From: Saprospiraceae bacterium UBA6168
GTDB taxonomy: Bacteria; Bacteroidota; Bacteroidia; Chitinophagales; Saprospiraceae
Reading direction: 5' to 3'
Length of the DNA: 25,142 nt
Assembly (NCBI GenBank): GCA_002435785.1
Contig: DIUC01000019.1
Span: 33,724 to 58,865, forward strand
In this document: piece by piece, positions 17,701-24,699 of the stretch
How the letters are laid out: the number at the start of each line of letters is the position of its first letter
Position numbering within the stretch: the stretch's first letter is position 1
Notes under the pieces: generated by a model
What the model was told of the DNA's origin: nothing
The model's input: the letters and a program-made list of their open reading frames with translations, nothing else
Databases searched by the model: none
Position numbers and translations under genes: made by a program

Positions 17701-17918
17701 ATGATGTCGTCGGGCTGTTTCCACAGGCTGTAGGTGAAGTTGGTGCCTATTGGAAAATAGTCCCAGTTCATGCCGTTGATGAAGAAGTCGCTGCCGTTGA
17801 CGACTAACTTCATCCCATCTTGGTCGTTTGTGACGGATACCCTGTCAGCCTGGGCCATGACTGAAATGGCGAGAAAGGATAGGACGAGTGTTTGTAATGC
17901 TGTTTTCATGATTACCAT
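14754..17918 (-). CDS. Clan GH-A glycosidase fused to a probable outer-membrane beta-barrel
   Basis: This 1054-residue protein starts at 17918, or at 17909 with MKTALQTLVLSFLAISVMAQ as a signal peptide. Residues about 25-400 form a GH2-like TIM barrel. FFINGMNWDYFPIG is an N-terminal strand, YLLGNENNYG carries the putative acid/base Glu171 and ILFTEFGADAF the putative nucleophile Glu272 (numbering from 17918). From about 480 to the end the chain changes to alternating polar/aromatic strands with short turns (SFFVGIEAKPSESFRANISF, FDLKGFYRTGHYHWG, LQLMADISTNLFKPSW, EIATYLQISIGN). That is the look of an outer-membrane porin. No TonB plug is seen. It is the first gene after the operon promoter. 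A glycosidase tethered to its own pore is an inference; the GH family and the barrel both need structure prediction. Confidence 0.65.
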   Translation of the reverse strand: MVIMKTALQTLVLSFLAISVMAQADRVSVTNDQDGMKLVVNGSDFFINGMNWDYFPIGTNFTYSLWKQPDDIIRAALDAEMSMLKNMGVNAVRQYTGVPARWIRYIYEKYGIYTMLNHSFGRYGLTLGGAWVGNTEYADPRTRDLLLSEVKAMTEEYKNTPGLLLYLLGNENNYGLFWEGAETEDIPVEDRKSTERATAMYKLFNEASLAMKGIDKSHPVAMCNGDLLFLEIIVKECKDVDIFGTNMYRGVSFGDAFERVKKEYNKPILFTEFGADAFNAIANEEDQQSQAYYMVGNWKEIYENAAGLGKAGNSLGGFTFQFSDGWWKYGQTTNLFIHDNNASWSNGGYREDYQEGENNMNEEWFGICAKGPTNERGLYQLYPRAAYYALKEAHGINPLAKGTTLSSIENCFSNILLMDAVLKARGDKAALTGEQLKKLRVSQLRADLYTFSTGGERISTPKDPVPGRTSYPDQLGFDHMQSFFVGIEAKPSESFRANISFNILGNVAENPINEIFYENRGRIRTLQSFNIGNNTNSAIELSDAERLKIYQGDISWNAKHFDLKGFYRTGHYHWGYEGDFFGFYPEANYGPNIDIYNGDAPFGFEMTGKKVFKDFKLAFGPQLWWGANPAILAKYSKRIGKFDISGIFHEDIDRQAPAVSSFAVPIPPTRRASLHLKRKVGKAGIEVGSIWSNSNRVGEVFQVTSKTAEGKYEVFQDETTMNDTWGGKAKLTYASGPFQWYAQGAAMGILAQGGADYTKTYTGWRLKDSGSGNQYNFLIGFTVGFGNLQIAPNFLWQKPIEDPIPGDVTAPGRPRNILDDPFAVRSNRETIAGEILFTYDPTPGTWMYEWDNDMAEDAKLAVSAGVVYRHLPTTMDAAIGILGDGRSIFAFPGAAPPQDLWEANVRVVSKLTPDFGLIANLFGGTAQANGSDTRLIKRYGGDLRMVYKKVKLTSMVRVNDWGPYDYHRDFNLTFPLQLMADISTNLFKPSWFELPNSRLGMRYTWRSLDQYSPRYCPATTLNDRGQPVCDPTAIGFDYGREWEIATYLQISIGN

Positions 17919-18019
17919 TTATTAGAAGACTTCAGCACGGTGTTTTTTGAAATCATCGTGATACCGATTGTACCGAACCCAGAATCTAATAGCTTCAAGG
18001 CAGCTCCAAACCGATGGGC

Positions 18020-18051
18020 CAAATGTAACACTGCACTTCCTCCGAAATAAA
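18020..18051 (-). promoter_or_regulatory. Predicted promoter of the beta-glucan operon
   Basis: On the minus strand TACATTTG (18020-18027) is an exact match to the Bacteroidota -7 box TAnnTTTG. About 20 bases upstream lies a T-rich stretch with TTTA (18048-18051), a three-of-four match to the -33 TTTG. Transcription would begin near 18013, leaving a leader of roughly 95-105 nt before the first gene. The weak -33 box fits a promoter that needs an activator. Confidence 0.5.
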
Positions 18052-18061
18052 AAAAAACACC

Positions 18062-18085
18062 TCATCAAAAATTTCATCAAAAATT
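18062..18085. repeat. Perfect 12-bp tandem repeat, candidate operator
   Basis: TCATCAAAAATT occurs twice in direct succession (18062-18073 and 18074-18085). It lies about 50-70 bp upstream of the predicted operon start site and just behind the -33 region, where an activator would bind. It is in the divergent gap between the operon and the sensor-regulator gene. I did not find the same pair elsewhere in the window. Confidence 0.5.
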
Positions 18086-18144
18086 ATTTTGATTACTACA
18101 AAATTGTACTTTCACCATTCTAATTTGTTGATTATTAGTGAACT

Positions 18145-21042
18145 ATGACATTTAGCCACTTTCACAGCAATTGCTACTCAGCCAACACGAAGTACATTTT
18201 GTGTCTGCTACTTGCTTTTTCACAAGGGCTGCCCTGCTGGGCTTTTTCAGGGAAATACCCGATTCAAAATTTCATGCCTTCCGACTATAAAGCGGGGATA
18301 CAGAACATCGGGTTTGCCCAAAACAAGGACATGACACTGTTTGTGGCAAACAACCTTGGTGTACTTTCCTACAATGGAAAGGCATGGGAGCGGCATGCTT
18401 TAAAGACTGGCAAAAAGCAACGCTCGATGGCATTTGACGAAAAAGCTGGCCGCTTGTATTTCGGTTCGCAGGGGGACTTCGGCTACTTCACCGGCGACTG
18501 GAACATGGTGTCGCTGTTAGATAAAATACCACAACCTTCCCCCGATTTCGATGAGGTATGGGATGTTTTCATTTCCAACTCGAAAGTCTATTTCTGCACC
18601 TTTCAAGGTATTTACGTCTATGATGGCCAGTCCATTTCCGTCCTTGGGCAAAAGGAGGGTTTTAACCGTACATTTCAGGCCAACGGAAAACTATTTGCCC
18701 AAAGCAGGCAAGGACAGTTGCTTGAAATCAGGGAACAGGAACTCATTGCTCCTCCCTATCTGCGCAACTCAAGCAGCGAAACCATCGCAGGGGTCGTCTC
18801 GCAGGACGGTGGGTACCTCTTGGTATATAATTCAGGGAAAACCGAATTTGCCACTTCATTTGGGGTGGAGGGAAGGTACGAGGGCCTGGGCAATGCCTTG
18901 CAGGGCAAGTACGTCAACCATGTGCTGCAACTCTCCGACAGCCGCTTGGCCATCTCCACCCAGACGGCTGGCTTGTTCCTGTTCGATTTGCAAACCCAGT
19001 CCATCGAGCACATTACGACCCAAGATGGCCTGTTGTCCAACGCCTGCCTGCGGGCATTTCAAGACTTCTCCGGGAACCTATGGGTGGGCATGCAAAACGG
19101 GATAGCACTCATCGAAATCAACTCACCAATGCGCTTCATCAACCAGGAAATCAATGTCCAGGGAAGTGGTTATGAGGCGTATAAAAGCGAGGAAGGCAGC
19201 TACTACACCACCTCCAACGGCATCTACTTTTTGGCGAAAAACGCTGCCCAAAGCCAGTTCATTAGCGGCACGGAAGGGCCCGCCTACGGTATGCAAAACA
19301 TAGCCGGAAAACTATACGCCGGGCACCACACAGGGCTTTTCCTGCTGGCAAACGGGACAGCAAAACGGATAGCCACCACGCATGGATTGTGGCAGGTTAA
19401 GCAGTTGCAGTCTGACCCGAAATTTGCCATCGGCGGCACCTATTCGGGCTTGTACTTATTCAGGATGAACGAAAAAATGGAATTGCAGGGTGTCGGGAAA
19501 ATAGGTGGCTTTGAGGAATCAAGCCGCTTTTTTGAGGAAGACCAGCAAGGGAAAATCTGGGTCGGACAATTCTATAAAGGCTTGTACCAACTGACCCTTT
19601 CACCCGATTTAAGGGCAGCCATTACCAACAAAATTGCCGTAGGGCAGGGCCTCCCGGTGGATGAGCAACTTGTTTTGAGCCGCATTGACAACGAGCTTTA
19701 CTTGGGCACCCCGAAAGGGGTTTTCAAGATTGACCAGACAAACAACCGCATCGGAAAGTCGGAGGTGTTCTCCGAGGTTATCGGGGAACAACAGGTCTAT
19801 TTGCTGGTGCAGGACAAACAAAAAAATGTTCATGTTTACACAGAGGACATCGCTGGTTTCTTTAGGCAAATCAGTGCCGGCAACTACACCTTCGTGCCGT
19901 CATCTTTGTTCCAGTTGCGGTATTCCTTCAACAACGACCTGCTGAACATTTCGGTGAATACCGGCAACGGCGTGATGTTCAATGCCAACGAAGGCTTCAT
20001 CCAGTACAGCCCCGAACTGGAAAACCGTTTGGCAGCAGAAAAGCCACTGATTGTAAGCAAAGTGGTGAATGTGGCGGAAGACAGCATTTTGTACCGAAGG
20101 AAACCATTTGAGGCAAAACTGGAAAGCCCAGTGCAGTTGACCGTTTCGCACCGGGCAAGAGTATTGCAGTTCGAGGTGGAGGCATTTCAGTTCAATGAAG
20201 TGAGCAACCAACTGTTTCGCTACCGCCTGAAAGGATTTGACGAAGACTTTGGGGAATGGACCTACGCCACGGTGAAGGAATATACCAACCTAAAAGAGGG
20301 TGAATACGAGTTTAGTGTGCAGACAAAAAACTACTTGGGACAAATCATAACCAGCCAGCCGCTTCGCTTAAAGGTAAACCCGCCGTTCCACAGGAGCCTG
20401 TTTGCCCGGATATTGTACGTGGCACTCGGGGTGTTCTCGCTGCTGATGGTATCAAGGCTGCAAAAGCACCGGTACAGCCTCAAGGCATCGGCAGTGGAAG
20501 CCGCAAAACAGCGGGAACTCCTGAAAACACAACAGGAATTGATAGAAATAGAGCGGCAAAAGGAGCAAGCCTTGCGTCAAATAGCCGAAGACAACATGAA
20601 AAGCGAGCTGCGGCACCTCAACAACCTGCTGGCCGCCTCCACCATGAACCTCGTTGTGAAAAACGAGTTCATGGAAACCATCAAGGAAGAACTTAAGGAA
20701 GTAAAGCGAAAAGGAAAAAGCACGGAAACGAAGCAGGCATTGGAGAAAATCGAAAAGGAAATAGACGCTACGCTAAAGCTTCAGGAAGATTGGAAACAGT
20801 TTGAACATCATTTTGACCAGGTCCACGGGGATTTTCTGAACCGCTTGAGGGAGCAGTTCCAAGAACTGACGCCCAACGAACAAAAGCTCTGTGCCCTGCT
20901 GCGGCTAAACCTAAGTACCAAGGAAATCTCCAACCTCATGAACATCTCCCTCCGGGGCGTGGAAATCGCCCGTTACCGCCTACGTAAAAAATTGGGGTTG
21001 GACCTTGGGCAAAACTTGTCCAAGTTTATGTTGGAGTATTAG
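18145..21042 (+). CDS. Membrane-spanning one-component regulator: Reg_prop sensor, Y_Y_Y, LuxR-type HTH
   Basis: This 965-residue protein has an N-terminal signal/anchor (YILCLLLAFSQGLPCWAF) and a long periplasmic beta-propeller region with Reg_prop-like repeats (TTQDGLLSNACLRAFQDFSGNLWVG). A Y_Y_Y domain spans about 665-747 (FRYRLKGFDEDFGEWTY), a TM helix about 752-773, and a coiled coil about 775-870. A C-terminal HTH at about 905-965 (LTPNEQKLCALLRLNLSTKEISNLMNIS) follows. No histidine kinase or receiver domain is present, so signal would pass directly from the periplasmic sensor to DNA binding at the membrane. It is divergent from the beta-glucan operon, with 226 bp between them, and is the obvious candidate activator responding to oligosaccharides. 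Its own promoter is not clear: TAATTTG at 18121 is one base short of consensus. Confidence 0.85.
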   Translation: MTFSHFHSNCYSANTKYILCLLLAFSQGLPCWAFSGKYPIQNFMPSDYKAGIQNIGFAQNKDMTLFVANNLGVLSYNGKAWERHALKTGKKQRSMAFDEKAGRLYFGSQGDFGYFTGDWNMVSLLDKIPQPSPDFDEVWDVFISNSKVYFCTFQGIYVYDGQSISVLGQKEGFNRTFQANGKLFAQSRQGQLLEIREQELIAPPYLRNSSSETIAGVVSQDGGYLLVYNSGKTEFATSFGVEGRYEGLGNALQGKYVNHVLQLSDSRLAISTQTAGLFLFDLQTQSIEHITTQDGLLSNACLRAFQDFSGNLWVGMQNGIALIEINSPMRFINQEINVQGSGYEAYKSEEGSYYTTSNGIYFLAKNAAQSQFISGTEGPAYGMQNIAGKLYAGHHTGLFLLANGTAKRIATTHGLWQVKQLQSDPKFAIGGTYSGLYLFRMNEKMELQGVGKIGGFEESSRFFEEDQQGKIWVGQFYKGLYQLTLSPDLRAAITNKIAVGQGLPVDEQLVLSRIDNELYLGTPKGVFKIDQTNNRIGKSEVFSEVIGEQQVYLLVQDKQKNVHVYTEDIAGFFRQISAGNYTFVPSSLFQLRYSFNNDLLNISVNTGNGVMFNANEGFIQYSPELENRLAAEKPLIVSKVVNVAEDSILYRRKPFEAKLESPVQLTVSHRARVLQFEVEAFQFNEVSNQLFRYRLKGFDEDFGEWTYATVKEYTNLKEGEYEFSVQTKNYLGQIITSQPLRLKVNPPFHRSLFARILYVALGVFSLLMVSRLQKHRYSLKASAVEAAKQRELLKTQQELIEIERQKEQALRQIAEDNMKSELRHLNNLLAASTMNLVVKNEFMETIKEELKEVKRKGKSTETKQALEKIEKEIDATLKLQEDWKQFEHHFDQVHGDFLNRLREQFQELTPNEQKLCALLRLNLSTKEISNLMNISLRGVEIARYRLRKKLGLDLGQNLSKFMLEY

Positions 21043-21165
21043 CATCCATTCGTTGGAGGCACCACAACTCAGCGCATGACTTCGGATAGGTTTTCGGGGC
21101 TTTTGCGTTGTTGGCTTATGTTATACTTTCGAGCGCCAGGTTTTGTCCATTTGTTGGTGGCTTTA

Positions 21166-21214
21166 GCCTTTGGCTATTGGCTTTTGGCAAACAGCAAACA
21201 GCCAAAAGCAAACG
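21166..21214. terminator. Heptamer array with stem-loop between convergent genes
   Basis: Seven 7-bp units starting with GC follow one another: GCCTTTG, GCTATTG, GCTTTTG, GCAAACA, GCAAACA, GCCAAAA, GCAAACG. Units with TTTTG and units with CAAAA pair, the best stem being GCTTTTGGC (21180-21188) with GCCAAAAGC (21201-21209). The array sits in the 185-bp gap between two genes that converge, so it may stop transcription from both sides. There is no U-tract, so termination is only a possibility. The rest of the gap holds nothing I can name. Confidence 0.4.
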
Positions 21215-21227
21215 GCTCGCAGTATAG

Positions 21228-24200
21228 CTACTCCTTCTTCAACCGCACCGCATCTACCTCCTTCTCTCGTATCAGCTTATTAAATCTCGGCAGCATGTCG
21301 TTTTTCACCCTCGCAAACTCACCGAGCCATTTGTCAATTTCCGTAGTCAATTCCCGCTGCACAGCGACGGCCTGCTCGGTGGGCGGGTAGTCGCCGGAGG
21401 TGAGGGCCGTGAGGTGGCCCAGCTTATTGGTCAGGCGGATGGGGAAGTTCAGCGGGTCTTGGCCGGACTTGTTTTTTGTCTGATACAGCGACTCCTCCAC
21501 CTTTGTCATGATGGAGTCCATCTGGTTGGCGAGGTCGAGCAGTGGCTTGTGGTTGGCGTCGCTTTTGTCGAGGCGGCCCGTGAAGCCCTTCACTTGCGAG
21601 CGCAAGTCACGGATGTCAATGATGGCCTTGTGCGCTTCCGTCACCTTGTCCCGTACGCCCATCAGGAAGTCGAACTGGCGCTTCAAATCGGCCTCATTGG
21701 CTGGCGAGCGAGGGTCTTTCAAGATGCGGAAATCGGCAGATTGCACCTCCTCGCCCATCGTCAAGCGCACCTTGTAGTTGCCGGGCAATGCCTTCGGCCC
21801 TGCCGTGCCAGCCCACCAGAGTATCATCCCTTCGAACGATTTGGCGTCAGGGTAGCGGGTGTTCCAAGTGAAGGTATTGCCCCCATTTTTCACCGAAAAC
21901 TTGTCTTTTGCCTCTTTGGCTTTCGTGGAAAACTGGCGGATGACGCTGTCCCGGCTATCGAGGAAGGCCAGTTTTATCTCCGTTTTAGCGGTGTCCACGT
22001 AGGGCAAATAGAAATGGACATTCACGCCGCCGGGGTGGTTCGTTCCTTCGGTTTTGAGGTTTTTTATCTGAAAGCCGTCCATGCGGTAGGCATCCTTTGG
22101 TTTGTAGAGGTGGAATTTTTGCGCAGCAATATTATCCGCTTGCTGGTGCAGCACGGTCAAATCGTCAATTATCCAAATGCTGCGGCCCTGCGTGGCCGCA
22201 ATGAGGTTGTCCTCCTTGATGGCCAAATCGGTGATGGGCACGATGGGCAGGTTGAGTTGGAACGGCAGCCAGTTTGACCCATCATCAAAACTGAGGTACA
22301 TGCCGCTCTCGGTGCCGGCATAGAGCAGTCCCCGGCGCTTGGGGTCAGCCCTGACCACCCTCGTAAAATGCTGGTTGTCAATGCCGTTTACAATTTTCAC
22401 CCAAGTTTTTCCAAAATCACTGGTCTTGTAGAGGTACGGTTGGTAGCCGCCGTTCTTGTAGTTGGTAGCTGCCACATAGCAGCCGCCATCTTCATAGGGA
22501 CTTGGCTCAAGGCTATTAATCATTATCCATTCGGGCATACCGGGGGGCGTCACTTTGTCCCAATTTTTGCCGCCGTCACGGCTCACCTGCACGAGGCCGT
22601 CGTCGCTGCCCGTCCAGAGCAGGCCCGGCACCCGTGGGCTTTCCGCTGCCGCAAAAATGGTGCAGTAGTATTCCACCGAGGTGTTGTCCTTCGTAATGGG
22701 GCCGCCGGACGACTCCTGCTTCGTGGGGTCGTTGCGGGTGAGGTCGGGCGAAATGACCTCCCAGGATTGCCCCTCGTTGGTGGTTACATGCAAGTGGTTG
22801 CTGGCCGTGTAGAGCTTCTTCGGGTCATGCGGGGAGAAGAAGATGGGGAAGTTCCACTGGAAGCGGTATTTCATGTCCTTCACGCCGTGCCCCATCGGGT
22901 TGTTCGGCCAGACGTTGATGCTGCGGTTGAAGCCCGTCTTGTGGTCCTGCCGCTCGATGATGCCGTCGTAGCAGCCGCCATACACGATGTCGCTGTTGCT
23001 CGGGTCAACGGCGATGAAGCCGCATTCGCAGCCTGCCGTACCCTCCCAGTCGTCGGTGCCGATGCTGCCGCCCAGCGTGCGGTGCGGGATGCGCAGCGTG
23101 CTGTTGTCCTGCTGCGCAACATAGATGCGGTAGGGAAAATGGTTGTCCGTCGTCACCCGGTAGAATTGCGCCGTCGGCTGGTTTTCGTAAGTGCTCCAGG
23201 TATCGCCGCCGTCGTAGCTCACTTGGCCGCCGCCATCGTCGGCGATGATCATGCGGCGGGGGTCTTCCGGCGCTATCCAAAGGTCGTGGTGGTCACCGTG
23301 GTTGGCGTTCAATGATTGGAAACTACGCCCGCCGTTGGTGCTTTTATGGTAGCTGACGTTCATCACATAGACCGTGTTCTCGTCCTTGGTATCGGCGTAA
23401 ATGCGGGAATAGTACCACGCCCGCTGGCGCAGGTTGCGGTCTTCATTCACTTTTTGCCAGGTCTTTCCGGCGTCGTCGGAGCGGAACACCCCGCCCGATT
23501 TGGCCTCCACGATGGCCCAAACCCGGTCGCTGTTTACGGGTGAGACGGTGACGCCAATGATGCCGAGGGTGTCCTTCGGAAAGCCTTCGTTTTTGGAAAT
23601 CTCCGCCCAAGTATCTCCGCTGTCTGTGCTTTTCCAGAGCGCCGAGCCATCTCCGCCGCTGCTGAGGCTGTAGGGATTGCGTCTTATCCGCCAAGTGGAA
23701 GCATAGAGTACCCGTGGGTTGTTTGGGTCGAATGTGAGGTCAACCGCCCCGGCCCCGGCGTTTGCGAAGAGGATGCGCTCCCAAGTTTTGCCGCCGTCTT
23801 TGCTGCGATAGATCCCTCGTTCGCCTGTCTCAATGGGGCGAGCCCCATTGGAATTGGCTTTCCCCAATGAATTGGTTCCAATGGGGCTTGCCCCATTGTC
23901 CTCCGTGTCTTTGAAAAGGTCGCCGAGCACGGCAGCATAGACCAAGTCTGGGTTCCTCGGATGAATGCGGATGCGGGGGATATGGCGGCTATTTTTCAAG
24001 CCAATATGGTTCCAGGTCTTCCCGGCGTCCTCGCTTTTCCACATCCCGTAGCCATAGCTGACATTGCCCCGCACCGTCACCTCGCCGCCCCCGACATAGA
24101 TGACGTTATTGTCGCTTTCGCTCACCGCCACCGCCCCGATGGAGCCGCCAAAGAAGCCATCGGAGATATTCTCCCAAGTGATGCCGCCGTCCTGCGTGCG

Positions 24201-24449
24201 CCAAACGCCGCCGCCCGTGCTACCGAAGTAGAAGAGTTTGGGCTTGCCAGGCACCCCCGTCACCGCCGCCGAGCGACCGCCCCGGTAGGGGCCAATGCTG
24301 CGCCATTGCAGGGAGGAGTAGGCTTTTTCCTCAAATTTCACAATCGAAGTAGGGGAAGGTTTGGCTTCTGCTTTTTTCTTTTTTTGAGCAAATAAAGGGG
24401 TGGAAATGGCCAAAAGGCAAAGGACGGCAAGGATTAAATGGTTGGGCAT
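21228..24449 (-). CDS. Secreted Asp-box (BNR/sortilin-Vps10-like) beta-propeller protein
   Basis: This 1073-residue protein is counted from the ATG at 24447-24449. The longer reading to 24473 would use TTG and put eight residues before a good signal peptide (MPNHLILAVLCLLAISTPLFAQ). About ten Asp-box motifs of the S-x-D-x-G-x-T-W type recur (TQDGGITW, SEDAGKTW, SKDGGKTW, STDSGDTW, SDDAGKTW, SYDGGDTW, SRDGGKNW, TSDFGKTW), giving two linked propellers over about 30-750. A C-terminal part follows with a beta domain and a helical stretch (LTNKLGHLTALTSGDYPPTEQAVAVQ). Such proteins are often labelled glycosyl hydrolases, but I see no clear catalytic set, and the substrate is unknown. Residues about 184-209 are an odd 26-residue insertion made of palindromic DNA. 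Confidence 0.75.
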   Translation of the reverse strand: MPNHLILAVLCLLAISTPLFAQKKKKAEAKPSPTSIVKFEEKAYSSLQWRSIGPYRGGRSAAVTGVPGKPKLFYFGSTGGGVWRTQDGGITWENISDGFFGGSIGAVAVSESDNNVIYVGGGEVTVRGNVSYGYGMWKSEDAGKTWNHIGLKNSRHIPRIRIHPRNPDLVYAAVLGDLFKDTEDNGASPIGTNSLGKANSNGARPIETGERGIYRSKDGGKTWERILFANAGAGAVDLTFDPNNPRVLYASTWRIRRNPYSLSSGGDGSALWKSTDSGDTWAEISKNEGFPKDTLGIIGVTVSPVNSDRVWAIVEAKSGGVFRSDDAGKTWQKVNEDRNLRQRAWYYSRIYADTKDENTVYVMNVSYHKSTNGGRSFQSLNANHGDHHDLWIAPEDPRRMIIADDGGGQVSYDGGDTWSTYENQPTAQFYRVTTDNHFPYRIYVAQQDNSTLRIPHRTLGGSIGTDDWEGTAGCECGFIAVDPSNSDIVYGGCYDGIIERQDHKTGFNRSINVWPNNPMGHGVKDMKYRFQWNFPIFFSPHDPKKLYTASNHLHVTTNEGQSWEVISPDLTRNDPTKQESSGGPITKDNTSVEYYCTIFAAAESPRVPGLLWTGSDDGLVQVSRDGGKNWDKVTPPGMPEWIMINSLEPSPYEDGGCYVAATNYKNGGYQPYLYKTSDFGKTWVKIVNGIDNQHFTRVVRADPKRRGLLYAGTESGMYLSFDDGSNWLPFQLNLPIVPITDLAIKEDNLIAATQGRSIWIIDDLTVLHQQADNIAAQKFHLYKPKDAYRMDGFQIKNLKTEGTNHPGGVNVHFYLPYVDTAKTEIKLAFLDSRDSVIRQFSTKAKEAKDKFSVKNGGNTFTWNTRYPDAKSFEGMILWWAGTAGPKALPGNYKVRLTMGEEVQSADFRILKDPRSPANEADLKRQFDFLMGVRDKVTEAHKAIIDIRDLRSQVKGFTGRLDKSDANHKPLLDLANQMDSIMTKVEESLYQTKNKSGQDPLNFPIRLTNKLGHLTALTSGDYPPTEQAVAVQRELTTEIDKWLGEFARVKNDMLPRFNKLIREKEVDAVRLKKE
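23823..23900. repeat. Palindromic in-frame insertion in the propeller gene
   Basis: Two 20-bp palindromes, CAATGGGGC-GA-GCCCCATTG (23831-23850) and CAATGGGGC-TT-GCCCCATTG (23879-23898), flank a 28-bp core. A further inverted pair, GCCCCATTGGAA (23842-23853) and TTCCAATGGGGC (23876-23887), nests the whole element. It encodes 26 residues including NGASPIGT and NGARPIET, between LFKDTE and ERGIYRSKDGG, which would otherwise form one normal propeller linker. It looks like a small REP-like or Rickettsia-palindrome-like element kept in frame. Confidence 0.75.
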
Positions 24450-24506
24450 GATTAGTTGTTTTGATGGGGGCAAAGGAAGGAAAAAAATGAGAGGCGGTGA
24501 ACACTT

Positions 24507-24611
24507 CTATCGAAACAACGCCAATGCCTTCAACACCGTCATCCCCACGCCCCACAGCAGCGGGATGCCAACAAAGGTCCAATACAGCACCAAGCGCAGG
24601 GAGTATTTCAT
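24507..24611 (-). CDS. MFS transporter small subunit-like protein (34 aa)
   Basis: The reading frame from the ATG at 24609-24611 encodes MKYSLRLVLYWTFVGIPLLW and 14 further residues, with one hydrophobic helix (about 5-28) and a basic N-terminus. Tiny proteins of this type are found just downstream of oxalate/formate-antiporter-like MFS genes, as here, and are named MFS transporter small subunits. A longer reading to 24722 would translate the 9-bp repeat array and overlap the transporter gene, so the short start is preferred. No Shine-Dalgarno sequence is evident. Function as a partner or stabiliser of the transporter is an inference from position. Confidence 0.6.
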   Translation of the reverse strand: MKYSLRLVLYWTFVGIPLLWGVGMTVLKALALFR

Positions 24612-24618
24612 ATCACAA

Positions 24619-24699
24619 GGTTTAGCGGGTTTAGTAGGATTAGAAGGTTTATTGAGTGCAAAACTAAACCCTCTAAACCTTCTAAACGCTCTAAACATT
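24619..24699. repeat. Mirror-image 9-bp arrays between transporter and small subunit
   Basis: Four 9-bp units GGTTTAGCG, GGTTTAGTA, GGATTAGAA, GGTTTATTG (24619-24654) are followed by a 9-bp centre (24655-24663). Four reverse-complement-type units CTAAACCCT, CTAAACCTT, CTAAACGCT, CTAAACATT (24664-24699) come next. The transcript can fold into a long imperfect hairpin. The last unit supplies the TAG stop of the transporter gene, and the array ends eight bases before the small-subunit ATG. Confidence 0.8.

Noticed and set aside
2835..18144. Search for a SusC/SusD pair in the glucan operon
   Set aside because: No TonB-box or plug-barrel protein and no SusD-like lipoprotein is present; the only barrel candidate is the C-terminal half of the first operon gene.
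22368..23315. Long plus-strand open frame (315 codons) opposite the propeller gene
   Set aside because: It is antisense to a gene with ten clear Asp-box motifs, is rich in Val, Ala and Arg as expected from GC-rich complement, and shows no domain motif.
21228..24449. Asp-box protein considered as a sialidase
   Set aside because: Asp boxes are structural and occur in many propellers; I could not identify the arginine triad and Tyr/Glu pair of sialidases, and the two-propeller layout fits sortilin/BNR-type proteins better.
21166..24699. Short repeats considered as CRISPR arrays
   Set aside because: Units are only 7-9 bp and directly adjacent, without unique spacers, and no cas genes are present.
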